DNA from: an uncultured Chloroflexota bacterium
Lineage (GTDB): Bacteria > Chloroflexota > Dehalococcoidia > SAR202 > UBA11138
Assembly: GCA_913046025.1 (NCBI GenBank)
Contig: CAJWRP010000167.1
Span: forward strand, 1 to 5,825
Reading direction: 5' to 3'
Length of the DNA stretch: 5,825 nucleotides
Below are positions 1 through 5,825 of this stretch, one piece after another; the stretch's first letter is position 1; every line of letters starts with the position of its first letter. The notes beneath the pieces were generated by a model. The model saw only the letters and a program-made list of their open reading frames with translations. It did no database searches and was not told where the DNA came from. The position numbers and the translations under genes are program-made.

Positions 1-57
1 GAGGGTTAAATGTGAATGCAATTATCTTTGAAAAAATATCTTAGGAGAATATAAAAC

Positions 58-990
58 ATGCGAAGCAAAGTAACCGTAATTGGAGCGGGCAACGTAGGCG
101 CAACTACCGCCCAGCGGATTTTCGACAAAGGCTACGCCGATGTGGTGCTGGTGGACATCGTTGAAGGCCTGCCCCAGGGCAAAGCATTGGACATGCTGGA
201 GGCCGGTCCAGTAACTGGCACTGACGCTACCATAATAGGCACAAATGGCTACGATGAGACTGCGAACTCTGATGTCGTAGTGGTTACATCTGGCATCGCT
301 CGCAAGCCCGGTATGAGCAGGGATGACCTACTCTTGACCAATATGAAGATCGTTAGCAGCGTAGTTAAAGAGGTGGCCGCTAAGTCTCCTAATTGTGTGT
401 TACTTCCTGTGACTAACCCGCTGGATGCCATGGCACAGCAGGCCCACGCGGTTACGGGTTTCCCCAAGAATCGAGTTGTCGGCATGGCCGGCATCCTGGA
501 CACAGCTCGATTCAGGACCTTCCTGGCTCAGGAACTAAACGTATCCGTTAACTCGGTAGAGGCTTATGTGTTGGGTGGCCACGGAGACACCATGGTTCCT
601 GTCGTCGGCACTACCACCGTGGGTGGTACGCCGGTGGCCAACCTGATTGAGAAGCATAGGCTAGAGGAGATCGTTCAGCGCACCAGGGACGGCGGCGCGG
701 AAATCGTCAACTATCTGAAGACTGGTAGCGCATACTACGCGCCGTCGGCATCGATCGTGCGCATGGTGGAGTCCATACTGCTGGACAAGAAAGAGATCCT
801 CCCATGCACTGCCCTGCTGGAAGGCGAATATGGCATCAACAACTTGTTCGTAGGAGTGCCGGTCAAGCTTGGCGCAGGCGGCGTCGAAGAGGTCATTGAG
901 ATCGATCTTACGTCTGATGAGCTGTCTGCCCTTAGAAAGTCCGCCGATGCTCTTCAGGAGCTTGTAGACGTCATGGCAGCGGCAAGCTAG
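58..990 (+). CDS. mdh: Malate dehydrogenase (NAD-dependent, LDH-like type)
   Basis: This enzyme interconverts malate and oxaloacetate with NAD in the cytoplasm, as a TCA-cycle step. The 310-residue protein has the full family length. It has the Rossmann motif GAGNVG (residues 9-14), the NAD-ribose-binding Asp33 at the end of the second beta strand, and the substrate loop RKPGMSR (82-88). Arg82 in this loop marks malate rather than lactate specificity. Further on are TNPLD (119-123), Asp148 and Arg151, and the catalytic His175 in GGHGD. The best remembered likeness is the Chloroflexus enzyme, including the stretch KTGSAYYAP. The ATG at 58 is supported by AGGAG at 43-47, ten bases upstream. The zinc-ribbon gene follows after 11 bases and is probably co-transcribed. 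The promoter is not convincingly visible in the 57 bases upstream. Nothing in the gene looks damaged. Confidence 0.97.
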   Translation: MRSKVTVIGAGNVGATTAQRIFDKGYADVVLVDIVEGLPQGKALDMLEAGPVTGTDATIIGTNGYDETANSDVVVVTSGIARKPGMSRDDLLLTNMKIVSSVVKEVAAKSPNCVLLPVTNPLDAMAQQAHAVTGFPKNRVVGMAGILDTARFRTFLAQELNVSVNSVEAYVLGGHGDTMVPVVGTTTVGGTPVANLIEKHRLEEIVQRTRDGGAEIVNYLKTGSAYYAPSASIVRMVESILLDKKEILPCTALLEGEYGINNLFVGVPVKLGAGGVEEVIEIDLTSDELSALRKSADALQELVDVMAAAS

Positions 991-1001
991 GTAAGACATA
1001 G

Positions 1002-1187
1002 ATGGCAACCGAGGCTCAGATCATCAAGCTGCTGAATGGCCTAGGGAAATTTTTGGGATGCCCCTCTTGTGGCGTTCGTATACGATTTGGCGACCAGGAA
1101 TGTCCCAGATGCGGTGATGACCTGTACGACGACCTGTCCGCCTGGGCTAAGGACTTGATAGATGAAATAAGCGGCCAGAATGAGTGA
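1002..1187 (+). CDS. Small zinc-ribbon protein, function unknown
   Basis: This is a 61-residue protein with two CxxC knuckles, CPSC at 20-23 and CPRC at 34-37, ten residues apart. That is the spacing of a zinc ribbon that binds one Zn. The N-terminal 19 residues look helical, and the C-terminal tail (39-61) is acidic and also probably helical. There is no signal peptide or membrane segment, so it is likely cytoplasmic. It starts 11 bases after the mdh stop, with only a weak ribosome site (AGGT at 989-992, overlapping that stop), which suggests coupling to mdh translation. It ends about 30 bases before the shared terminator, as the last gene of the unit. I do not recognise the family. A role in metal handling or in binding nucleic acid or a partner protein is possible, but nothing here decides it. 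The cysteine pattern and tight linkage argue that the gene is real. Confidence 0.8.
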   Translation: MATEAQIIKLLNGLGKFLGCPSCGVRIRFGDQECPRCGDDLYDDLSAWAKDLIDEISGQNE

Positions 1188-1215
1188 TTCTTAGATAGCA
1201 TAGAGCTGAAACGCA

Positions 1216-1247
1216 AAAGAGGTCGGCGATAATTCGCCGACCTCTTT
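1216..1247. terminator. Bidirectional intrinsic terminator between convergent units
   Basis: A perfect 14-base-pair inverted repeat (1216-1229 with 1234-1247) surrounds a four-base TAAT loop. The GC-rich core GAGGTCGGCGA is flanked by AAAA on the left and TTT on the right, so a terminator hairpin followed by U residues forms when read from either strand. It lies 28 bases after the zinc-ribbon stop and 24 bases from the sdhE stop on the other strand. It therefore probably ends both the mdh and the sdh transcripts. The T tracts are short. Confidence 0.85.
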
Positions 1248-1271
1248 CGATTTATCGATTTGTGATGACGG

Positions 1272-2162
1272 CTAAGGTGCTACAGCCAGCGTTGACAGCA
1301 ATTTCTTCGTCGACATGATGTGCTTATTCAGCCTCATAGCCTCTGGAGGTATGCCAATGGCCAGCCCGATGAGCTGTGGCAGATGAAGAATAGGTAGGTC
1401 TATGGGCTGCTTTGCCACCTTGGCCGCGTCTGGCTGGTAACCGTCCAGGTTCAGGTGGCACAGCGGGCATGGTGTGACCATGGCATCCGCTCCGCCATTC
1501 TTGGCGTCCAGGGTATGCCGGGCCACCATCTTCATAGCGTTGCCCTGGTTGATAGTTAGGATAGGAAAACCGCAGCAAAGCGTCTTTCCTGGGAATTCAA
1601 CCACGGAAGCACCTACGGCCTCAATGACCTGTTCCAACGAGTCTTCACGCTCAGGGTGCTCCTCAAAGCCCAGCGCCGAAGTCGGCCTGACCATATAGCA
1701 GCCGTAGAACGGAGCGGCCTTGAAGCCGGTCAACGGCTTTACAACCAGAGATTTGAGCTTATCGATTCCCACCTCTTCGACAATGATCCAAAGCAGGTGC
1801 TTGGGCTCGATGGTGCCCTTGTACTCCAGGCCTTCCTCTTTGAGGTCTTCGTTGACTGAGGCCAAGTACTCGGGATCGGCCAAAAGACGAGCATTTGCCT
1901 GGGACATGACGCCCTGACACGTGCTGCAGATTGTCATTAGAGGCAGGCCTGCCCGCTCGGCCAAGGCGAAGTTGCGAGCATTGAGGGTGTCGCCTAATCG
2001 CTGGTTCTTCTCTTGCAGGACGCCTGCGCCTGTGCATGACGCGCTCTGCATGGTCTGCAAATCTAGATCAATCTCCAGGCGTCGGCATATCTCTAAAGTG
2101 GCCTGGTAGAGCTCCGGGCACGCGCCTTGGGCAACGCAGCCGGCATATAGGGCATATTTCAT
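1272..2162 (-). CDS. sdhE: Succinate dehydrogenase subunit E, HdrB-like CCG-domain protein
   Basis: This is a 296-residue relative of heterodisulfide reductase subunit B, with two cysteine-rich CCG domains. The C-terminal copy is complete: Cys155, Cys196-Cys197, Cys232 and Cys235, the pattern that holds a noncubane [4Fe-4S] cluster in HdrB. The N-terminal copy has Cys9, Cys43, Cys79 and Cys82, but Ser42 where HdrB has the first cysteine of the CC pair. There are no membrane spans, so any contact with the membrane would be peripheral. Its ATG overlaps the sdhB stop as ATGA, with AGGA (2167-2170) just upstream inside sdhB, so the two are probably made together. In archaeal SdhABEF enzymes the equivalent subunit replaces the classical SdhC/D anchor. 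In methanogen thiol:fumarate reductase the SdhB and HdrB parts are fused as TfrB. This placement supports an Sdh role over a free Hdr subunit. The electron partner cannot be read from the sequence. The symbol sdhE here is not the FAD assembly factor of the same name. Confidence 0.88.
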   Translation of the reverse strand: MKYALYAGCVAQGACPELYQATLEICRRLEIDLDLQTMQSASCTGAGVLQEKNQRLGDTLNARNFALAERAGLPLMTICSTCQGVMSQANARLLADPEYLASVNEDLKEEGLEYKGTIEPKHLLWIIVEEVGIDKLKSLVVKPLTGFKAAPFYGCYMVRPTSALGFEEHPEREDSLEQVIEAVGASVVEFPGKTLCCGFPILTINQGNAMKMVARHTLDAKNGGADAMVTPCPLCHLNLDGYQPDAAKVAKQPIDLPILHLPQLIGLAIGIPPEAMRLNKHIMSTKKLLSTLAVAP

Positions 2163-3118
2163 TTTTTCCTGCTCTCCACCTTCTCGAATATTCGTGCGAC
2201 GTGATCAGCGCCCGGTCGTTTCTTGTGGAAGATTGGTGGCACCTTGCCAGCCTTCTTGGATCGGATTGCCAGCGGTATCATCTTGACCATCTCTCTAATG
2301 TTGAAGAGGCCAAAGGTGTTGATCGGCAGCCTCAACTCGTCTAACCAACCGCTATGCTCAACAGACTTTGCAAAGAATTCAGCGTGACGTGAGCCGTAGG
2401 TCTCTTTCACTCCCGCTTCCATTGCCTTGTCTCGAAGCGTCATGATACGCTCCATAGGATCTACGCCCTTGGGGCAGACCTCCACACATTGCATACAGCG
2501 AGTGCAGTCCCACATTCCGCCGGGCTGGTTAAGTGCGTTAAGCCGTTGCAAATCAGCGTCGTCTCTGGGGTCGGCCACGAAGCGGTATGACTTGGCCAGT
2601 GCCGCTGGTCCCAGGAAGTTCTTGTCTACCTCCAGGGATGTGCAGTCCGAGACGCAAGCGCCGCACATAATGCAGCTCATGACTCCATTCAGATGCAACA
2701 TATCCTCGTTGGGGGAGATGTATTCGTGTTCGGGCTCTGGGCCGCTGTTTTGCAGCCATGGCTGCACCTGTCGGACCTTGTCCCAGTGCATTTCCATGTT
2801 GGTGACCAGGTCTTTAATAACTGCCATGTTGCCCATAGGCTCCACGACAATAGGGCCGCCGTCCTTGGGCATAGAGTCCTTGAGGCTCTTGTTGCAAGCA
2901 AGGCCAGCTTTGCCGTTGATTCGCATGCCGCATGATCCGCAGATGGAGCTACGGCAAGAGCAGCGGAGCGTCAGGCCACCGTCGACCTCTTCACGGATCT
3001 GGATGAGGCCATCCAAAACAGTCCCCGTTTCAGACATTTCCAGGGCATACTCTTGCCAATAAGGCGCAGGGCTATAGGCCTCTGGGTTGAATCTCTTTAT
3101 CTTGAATGTAACGTCCAT
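2159..3118 (-). CDS. sdhB: Succinate dehydrogenase / fumarate reductase iron-sulfur subunit
   Basis: This subunit carries electrons from the flavin of SdhA through three iron-sulfur centres. The 319-residue protein is longer than the roughly 240 residues of E. coli SdhB, mostly through a C-terminal extension after residue 230 and a longer linker at about 95-140. The [2Fe-2S] site is Cys55, Cys60, Cys63 and Cys75. The second centre is Cys148, Cys151, Cys154 and Cys158, and the third is Cys204, Cys207, Cys210 and Cys214 in CTRCMQCVEVCPKG. E. coli SdhB lacks the cysteine equivalent to Cys207, which leaves a [3Fe-4S] cluster; here all four ligands are present. The conserved linker FLGPAALAKSYRF (167-179) confirms the family. 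AGGA at 3131-3134 serves the ATG, with a rather long 12-base spacing. The gene lies 75 bases after sdhA and overlaps sdhE by four bases. The basic C-terminus (about 290-319, KKAGK and KKRPG) has no transmembrane segment. Confidence 0.95.
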   Translation of the reverse strand: MDVTFKIKRFNPEAYSPAPYWQEYALEMSETGTVLDGLIQIREEVDGGLTLRCSCRSSICGSCGMRINGKAGLACNKSLKDSMPKDGGPIVVEPMGNMAVIKDLVTNMEMHWDKVRQVQPWLQNSGPEPEHEYISPNEDMLHLNGVMSCIMCGACVSDCTSLEVDKNFLGPAALAKSYRFVADPRDDADLQRLNALNQPGGMWDCTRCMQCVEVCPKGVDPMERIMTLRDKAMEAGVKETYGSRHAEFFAKSVEHSGWLDELRLPINTFGLFNIREMVKMIPLAIRSKKAGKVPPIFHKKRPGADHVARIFEKVESRKK

Positions 3119-3193
3119 TATCTAGTTAATTCCTGCTTTGCCTCATCTGGAGGCGCAATTTTTCTGCAAATTCATGAAACTAAAAATATTTGT

Positions 3194-4870
3194 CTAGTAA
3201 GTGCGTTCTACAGGAGTCCAGTCAGTTATGACAACGTCCAGATGCTCGATTTGAGGACCTTCCTCTGAGTCCTTGACGAGGATGTGCTTTAGCCAATTCT
3301 CGTCATCTCGATTAGGGAAGTCACTGCGTGTATGTGCACCTCGGCTCTCTGGTCTCTCCAGGGCGCTCACGGCGACCACCTCTGCGCACTCAACCATCAT
3401 TTCAAGCTCAAGCGAGAACATCAGGTTTGTGTTGAAAGTCTTGCCTTTGTCCGGAACGTAGACTCCAGTGACGCGTTTCTTAACGTCTTGGATCTTCGCC
3501 AGGCCTTCTTCCATGCTTGCCTGGTCTCGGTAGACAGCGAAGTGCTCGTTCATAGCTTCGCCCATGTCTTTGCGTACCTTGCCGAATAGGTCGTTGCTGC
3601 TGCTATTGTTTAATAGCTTCTGAATGCGGCCCCGGTCTGCGTCGGCCGAAGAGTCGCCTATGTTCTTGTGGGACTTGCCCTTTACGGCGTCGGAGGCGTG
3701 CTGGCCCGAGCGTCGCCCGAAAATCAGAGTGTCCAGAAGCGAGTTAGCTCCTAGCCTGTTGCCGCCGTGAACACTGACGCAGGCAGCCTCGCCCGCAGCG
3801 TACAAGCCTGGCAGCTGTGTCAGGCCGTTGACGTCCGTCTTGATGCCGCCCATCTGGTAATGCATGCCGGGCTGGATTGGAATCGGCTCGTAGACGACAT
3901 CCACGTTGGCGAAGTCCTTGCCGATCTCACGAATCTGGGATAGGCGCTCGTTGATAAATGCCTCACCGAGGTGACGCATGTCCAGAAAAACACATCCATC
4001 GATGCCTCTTCCTGCTGCGATCTCCTGGAACTCTGACCGGGAGACGACATCGCGGGACGCCAACTCCATCATATTTGGGGCGTAAGTCTTCATGAAGCGC
4101 TCGCCCTCTGAATTCAGAAGATAAGCGCCGTCTCCTCTGGCACCCTCGGTTATCAAGACACCGCTGCCCTTGAGGGTGGTGGGGTGGTACTGGACCATCT
4201 CCATGTCCATTAGGGATGCGCCAGCCTGATAAGCCACGCCCATACCGTCGCCGGTGCAGATCATAGCGTTGGTGCTTGGCTCAAAGACTCTACCCAGACC
4301 ACCGGATGCCATGATGACAGCCTTGGCTCTGATCACATGAATCTGGCCGGAGCTGATCTCCATTACTACTGCGCCGCAGCACTGGCCGTCCTCGACCAGA
4401 AGGGACAGGAGAAACCACTCGTCATATATATTCACGTTGGCCTTGAGAACCTGCTCATATAGGACGTGTAGCAAGGCCTGTCCTGTGAAGTCAGCTACAA
4501 AAAAAGTGCGGGCCTTTTGCTGCCCGCCAAAGTTCCGTGTTCCCAGCCTGCCCTCTTCGTCGCGGCTGAAAATCACGCCCATGTGCTCCATGGCGACGAC
4601 CTCATCGCCTGCTTCCTGGCACATGATAGTTATTGCGTCTTGGTCACCCAGAAAATCGCTACCCTTCACAGTGTCGTAGGCATGGTCGTGCCAATCGTCG
4701 CCCAGATGTTCAAGGGCGGCGTTAATACCGCCTTGGGCTGCATTGGAATGGCTTCGTACGGGGTAAACCTTTGTTATAACGGCAACATCTACGCCGTTTT
4801 CAACTGCTGACAGTGCTGCCCGCATTCCTGCGAGGCCAGCACCGATAATCAACACGTCGTGGTCGATCAT
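3194..4870 (-). CDS. sdhA: Succinate dehydrogenase / fumarate reductase flavoprotein subunit
   Basis: This is the catalytic subunit, interconverting succinate and fumarate at a covalently bound FAD. The 558-residue protein has the FAD-binding motif GAGLAG at 10-15. His42 in [10 protein letters not shown] is the residue that carries covalent FAD in this family. The active-site set is complete: His230 (in QYHPT), Glu243 in TEGARGDG, Arg274 in SRDVVSRS, His338 in HYQMGG and Arg373 in [13 protein letters not shown]. The C-terminal motif [20 protein letters not shown] is typical of SdhA/FrdA. The ATG is preceded by GAGGTG (4878-4883) at seven bases, the best ribosome site in the window. It is the first gene of the sdhA-sdhB-sdhE unit. 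The covalent-FAD histidine separates it from L-aspartate oxidase and from soluble fumarate reductases. Sequence alone does not tell dehydrogenase from fumarate reductase. Confidence 0.96.
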   Translation of the reverse strand: MIDHDVLIIGAGLAGMRAALSAVENGVDVAVITKVYPVRSHSNAAQGGINAALEHLGDDWHDHAYDTVKGSDFLGDQDAITIMCQEAGDEVVAMEHMGVIFSRDEEGRLGTRNFGGQQKARTFFVADFTGQALLHVLYEQVLKANVNIYDEWFLLSLLVEDGQCCGAVVMEISSGQIHVIRAKAVIMASGGLGRVFEPSTNAMICTGDGMGVAYQAGASLMDMEMVQYHPTTLKGSGVLITEGARGDGAYLLNSEGERFMKTYAPNMMELASRDVVSRSEFQEIAAGRGIDGCVFLDMRHLGEAFINERLSQIREIGKDFANVDVVYEPIPIQPGMHYQMGGIKTDVNGLTQLPGLYAAGEAACVSVHGGNRLGANSLLDTLIFGRRSGQHASDAVKGKSHKNIGDSSADADRGRIQKLLNNSSSNDLFGKVRKDMGEAMNEHFAVYRDQASMEEGLAKIQDVKKRVTGVYVPDKGKTFNTNLMFSLELEMMVECAEVVAVSALERPESRGAHTRSDFPNRDDENWLKHILVKDSEEGPQIEHLDVVITDWTPVERTY

Positions 4871-4905
4871 CTATAGGCACCTCGGAATCGCTATTTAGCT
4901 AATCG

Positions 4906-4934
4906 AAGATATCATATGAAACCCTCATCCACAA
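4906..4934 (-). promoter_or_regulatory. Possible sigma70-type promoter of the sdh operon
   Basis: On the minus strand, TTGTGG (4929-4934) lies 17 bases from TATCTT (4906-4911). Both are fair matches to -35 and -10 boxes, and they would give a leader of roughly 30 bases before sdhA. An overlapping TATGAT (4911-4916) is a better -10 box, but its spacing to TTGTGG is only 12 bases. The position is right for the operon, but this is a match by eye only. Confidence 0.35.
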
Positions 4935-4964
4935 GGGATGCAGCCCGTTCACAACTGGTCACAA
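4929..4964 (-). promoter_or_regulatory. Three helically phased TTGTGA/G hexamers, possible operator
   Basis: On the minus strand the hexamer TTGTGA occurs at 4959-4964 and 4949-4954, and TTGTGG at 4929-4934. The starts differ by 10 and 20 bases, so all three face the same side of the helix. The last coincides with the candidate -35 box. Direct repeats spaced by one turn next to a -35 element suit a tandem-binding activator or a response regulator. The regulator is unknown and the pattern could be chance. Confidence 0.35.
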
Positions 4965-5054
4965 GTGATGCCCCAAATGACCACTTTCCTTTCCCCGAAT
5001 TATTCATATCTGACTGTTATATTTGATGAATCAGGGGGTTTCACGCCGGTTTAA

Positions 5055-5411
5055 TTTGGAAATGTTTATATGCCGCTACCTACTCAAAGAGCGGATGATG
5101 CTGATGTTTTCTTAGGGCACTTTGCTGTGCTAAGGAAATTTGCCGAGACGATATTTGTCGAAGGTGAGTTTCTGGAATACGAAAAGCAAGCAGAGTGCGA
5201 CAAACGGCTGGCCGATTTCCTGGAAGTTGGTACGCGTTGCGAACTCACGCCATAGCAGTTGGTCGGACTTCTTTTCGTGGAGATGTTTGTCCCTTAAATT
5301 GGATCTCCCGGGATGGCCGTCGGCTAGTATCTTAGCTATCTGTCCCTGCCCTACGGCATCTGCAGTCTGGCTGGACGTGCTTCTAAGGGAGCAGGGGTCA
5401 GTTGGACGGGC
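5055..5411 (+). pseudogene. Probable decayed upstream part of the FtsX/MacB-like permease
   Basis: A short open stretch at 5070-5255 encodes 61 residues from an ATG with no convincing ribosome site. Its second half (IFVEGEFLEYEK, then KRLADFLEVGTRCELT) resembles the extracytoplasmic domain of MacB-type permeases, where an 'EGR-w/f-l ... vGd-v-L' pattern is usual. The same frame then meets TAG (5253-5255), TAA (5295-5297) and TAG (5325-5327). Between these stops it reads IGSPGMAVG and then YLSYLSLPYG, which recalls the family's 'VVGI...G..aYvnypy' stretch. After about 5340 the likeness moves to the +1 frame, with SVGRAG at 5398-5415. No ATP-binding motif and no first membrane segment were found upstream, so the 5' part of the gene appears lost. 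These likenesses are from memory and are weaker than those after 5412. The stretch could instead hold a small unrelated gene at 5070-5255. Confidence 0.4.
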
Positions 5412-5825
5412 AGGAGCCTATTTGTAGGGACAGAAATTCAAGATGAAGCACAGCAGAAGGAATTTGCTTGAGAACTGAAGGAGTGGCTCAACAACAATGG
5501 TAAAGATGTTGATTCTTCTCTGACTTCCAGAAAGTTCCTTTAACAGAATTCAGGCGGCCTAAGCATTATCACTTATTTGCTACTGGTAATATCTGTGCTA
5601 ATTGCCACTGTAGGGAGCATTAGCTTGTCGGGTGCCTTATCCATTAGCGCCCTGGAGAGGCAAAGAGAAATCTGTGTCATTGGTGCCATAGGCGCATCTG
5701 GTCGCGCAGTCAGTGGGATATTTATTGGCGAAGGACTGACGATTGGCCTGGTTCGCTGGCTTATTGCCCTGCCCTTCAGCATTCCCCTGGGGGTGCTATT
5801 CAGCAAACTGATCGCCGACGCCATC
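5412..5825 (+). pseudogene. FtsX/MacB-type ABC transporter permease remnant, open at window end
   Basis: Reading one frame from 5412 gives LFVGTEIQDEAQQKEFA, a TGA stop (5469-5471), ELKEWLNNNGKDVDSSLTS, a TAA stop (5541-5543), and then 94 open codons (5544-5825) to the window edge. The open part is a clear FtsX-domain C-terminus. It has a hydrophobic segment (ITYLLLVISVLIATVG), then ALERQREICVIGAIGAS, which matches the family's 'LERtREIGvmRAIGAS' signature, then IFIGEGLTIGLVRWLIALP and a second hydrophobic stretch. The part before the stops matches the periplasmic 'VTE.hD...Q..va.eL' region, so the homology continues through both stops and the gene is broken, not merely short. A frameshift just before 5421 joins it to SVGRAG in the +1 frame. 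Intact relatives move lipoproteins, peptides or drugs with an ATPase partner. The final membrane segment would lie beyond the window. An intact short product from 5544 onward is unlikely, because no good start codon or ribosome site is seen. Confidence 0.8.

Noticed and set aside
1..9. GAG GGT TAA as the tail of an upstream gene.
   Set aside because: Only two codons and a stop are visible, which could easily be chance.
28..55. TTGAAA (28-33) with TATAAA (50-55) as an mdh promoter.
   Set aside because: The -10 box would lie between the ribosome site and the ATG, so transcription would begin inside mdh and lose the AGGAG. The real promoter is probably upstream of the window.
661..1008. A 115-codon minus-strand frame opposite mdh.
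   Set aside because: It mirrors conserved mdh codons and shows no family motif or ribosome site.
2427..3062. A 211-codon open frame on the plus strand opposite sdhB.
   Set aside because: It is antisense to a fully supported sdhB, has no recognisable domain and has a serine- and arginine-rich shadow composition.
4949..4968. TCACAA...TCACAAGTGA as a CRP-type palindromic site.
   Set aside because: The TGTGA and TCACA halves are not arranged as an inverted pair with six bases between them. The pattern is better described as direct repeats.
4917..5043. An 8-base inverted repeat, TGAAACCC (4917-4924) and GGGTTTCA (5036-5043), as ends of a small mobile element.
   Set aside because: The arms are short, no flanking target duplication is seen, and nothing transposase-like lies between them.
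5573..5824. An 83-codon minus-strand frame at the window end.
   Set aside because: The plus strand here encodes a clear FtsX signature, so the reverse frame is a shadow.

Overview
The window is a piece of a bacterial chromosome, probably from the Chloroflexota (a Dehalococcoidia-like lineage). That placement is an inference from the Chloroflexus-style LDH-like malate dehydrogenase and from the unusual succinate dehydrogenase set. No rRNA or other taxonomic marker is present. I see no CRISPR array, tRNA, insertion sequence or phage gene.

Layout. At 58-1187 on the plus strand lie a malate dehydrogenase gene (mdh) and, 11 bases behind it, a 61-residue zinc-ribbon protein. A strong hairpin with A-rich and T-rich flanks (1216-1247) follows. 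It sits between convergent transcription units and should terminate both. At 1272-4870 on the minus strand lies an operon read sdhA - sdhB - sdhE: the flavoprotein, the iron-sulfur subunit and a heterodisulfide-reductase-B-like CCG-domain subunit. The last two genes overlap by four bases (ATGA). Upstream of sdhA (4871-5069) is a regulatory region with a plausible promoter and three TTGTGA/TTGTGG hexamers spaced by 10 and 20 bases. From about 5055 to the window end the plus strand holds the decayed remains of an FtsX/MacB-type ABC transporter permease. Its last 94 codons are open, but it has several in-frame stops and at least one frameshift upstream.

How the genes work together. Succinate dehydrogenase makes fumarate, and malate dehydrogenase handles malate and oxaloacetate two steps on, so the two convergent units serve the same C4 part of the TCA cycle. 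Fumarase is not in the window. The Sdh complex looks like the non-classical type (SdhABE, as in archaeal SdhABEF, related to thiol:fumarate reductase). SdhB has four cysteines in its third cluster motif where the classical enzyme has three, and a CCG protein takes the place where SdhC/SdhD anchors would be expected. No haem-binding membrane anchor is encoded here. The sequence does not tell which direction the enzyme runs or what its electron acceptor is.
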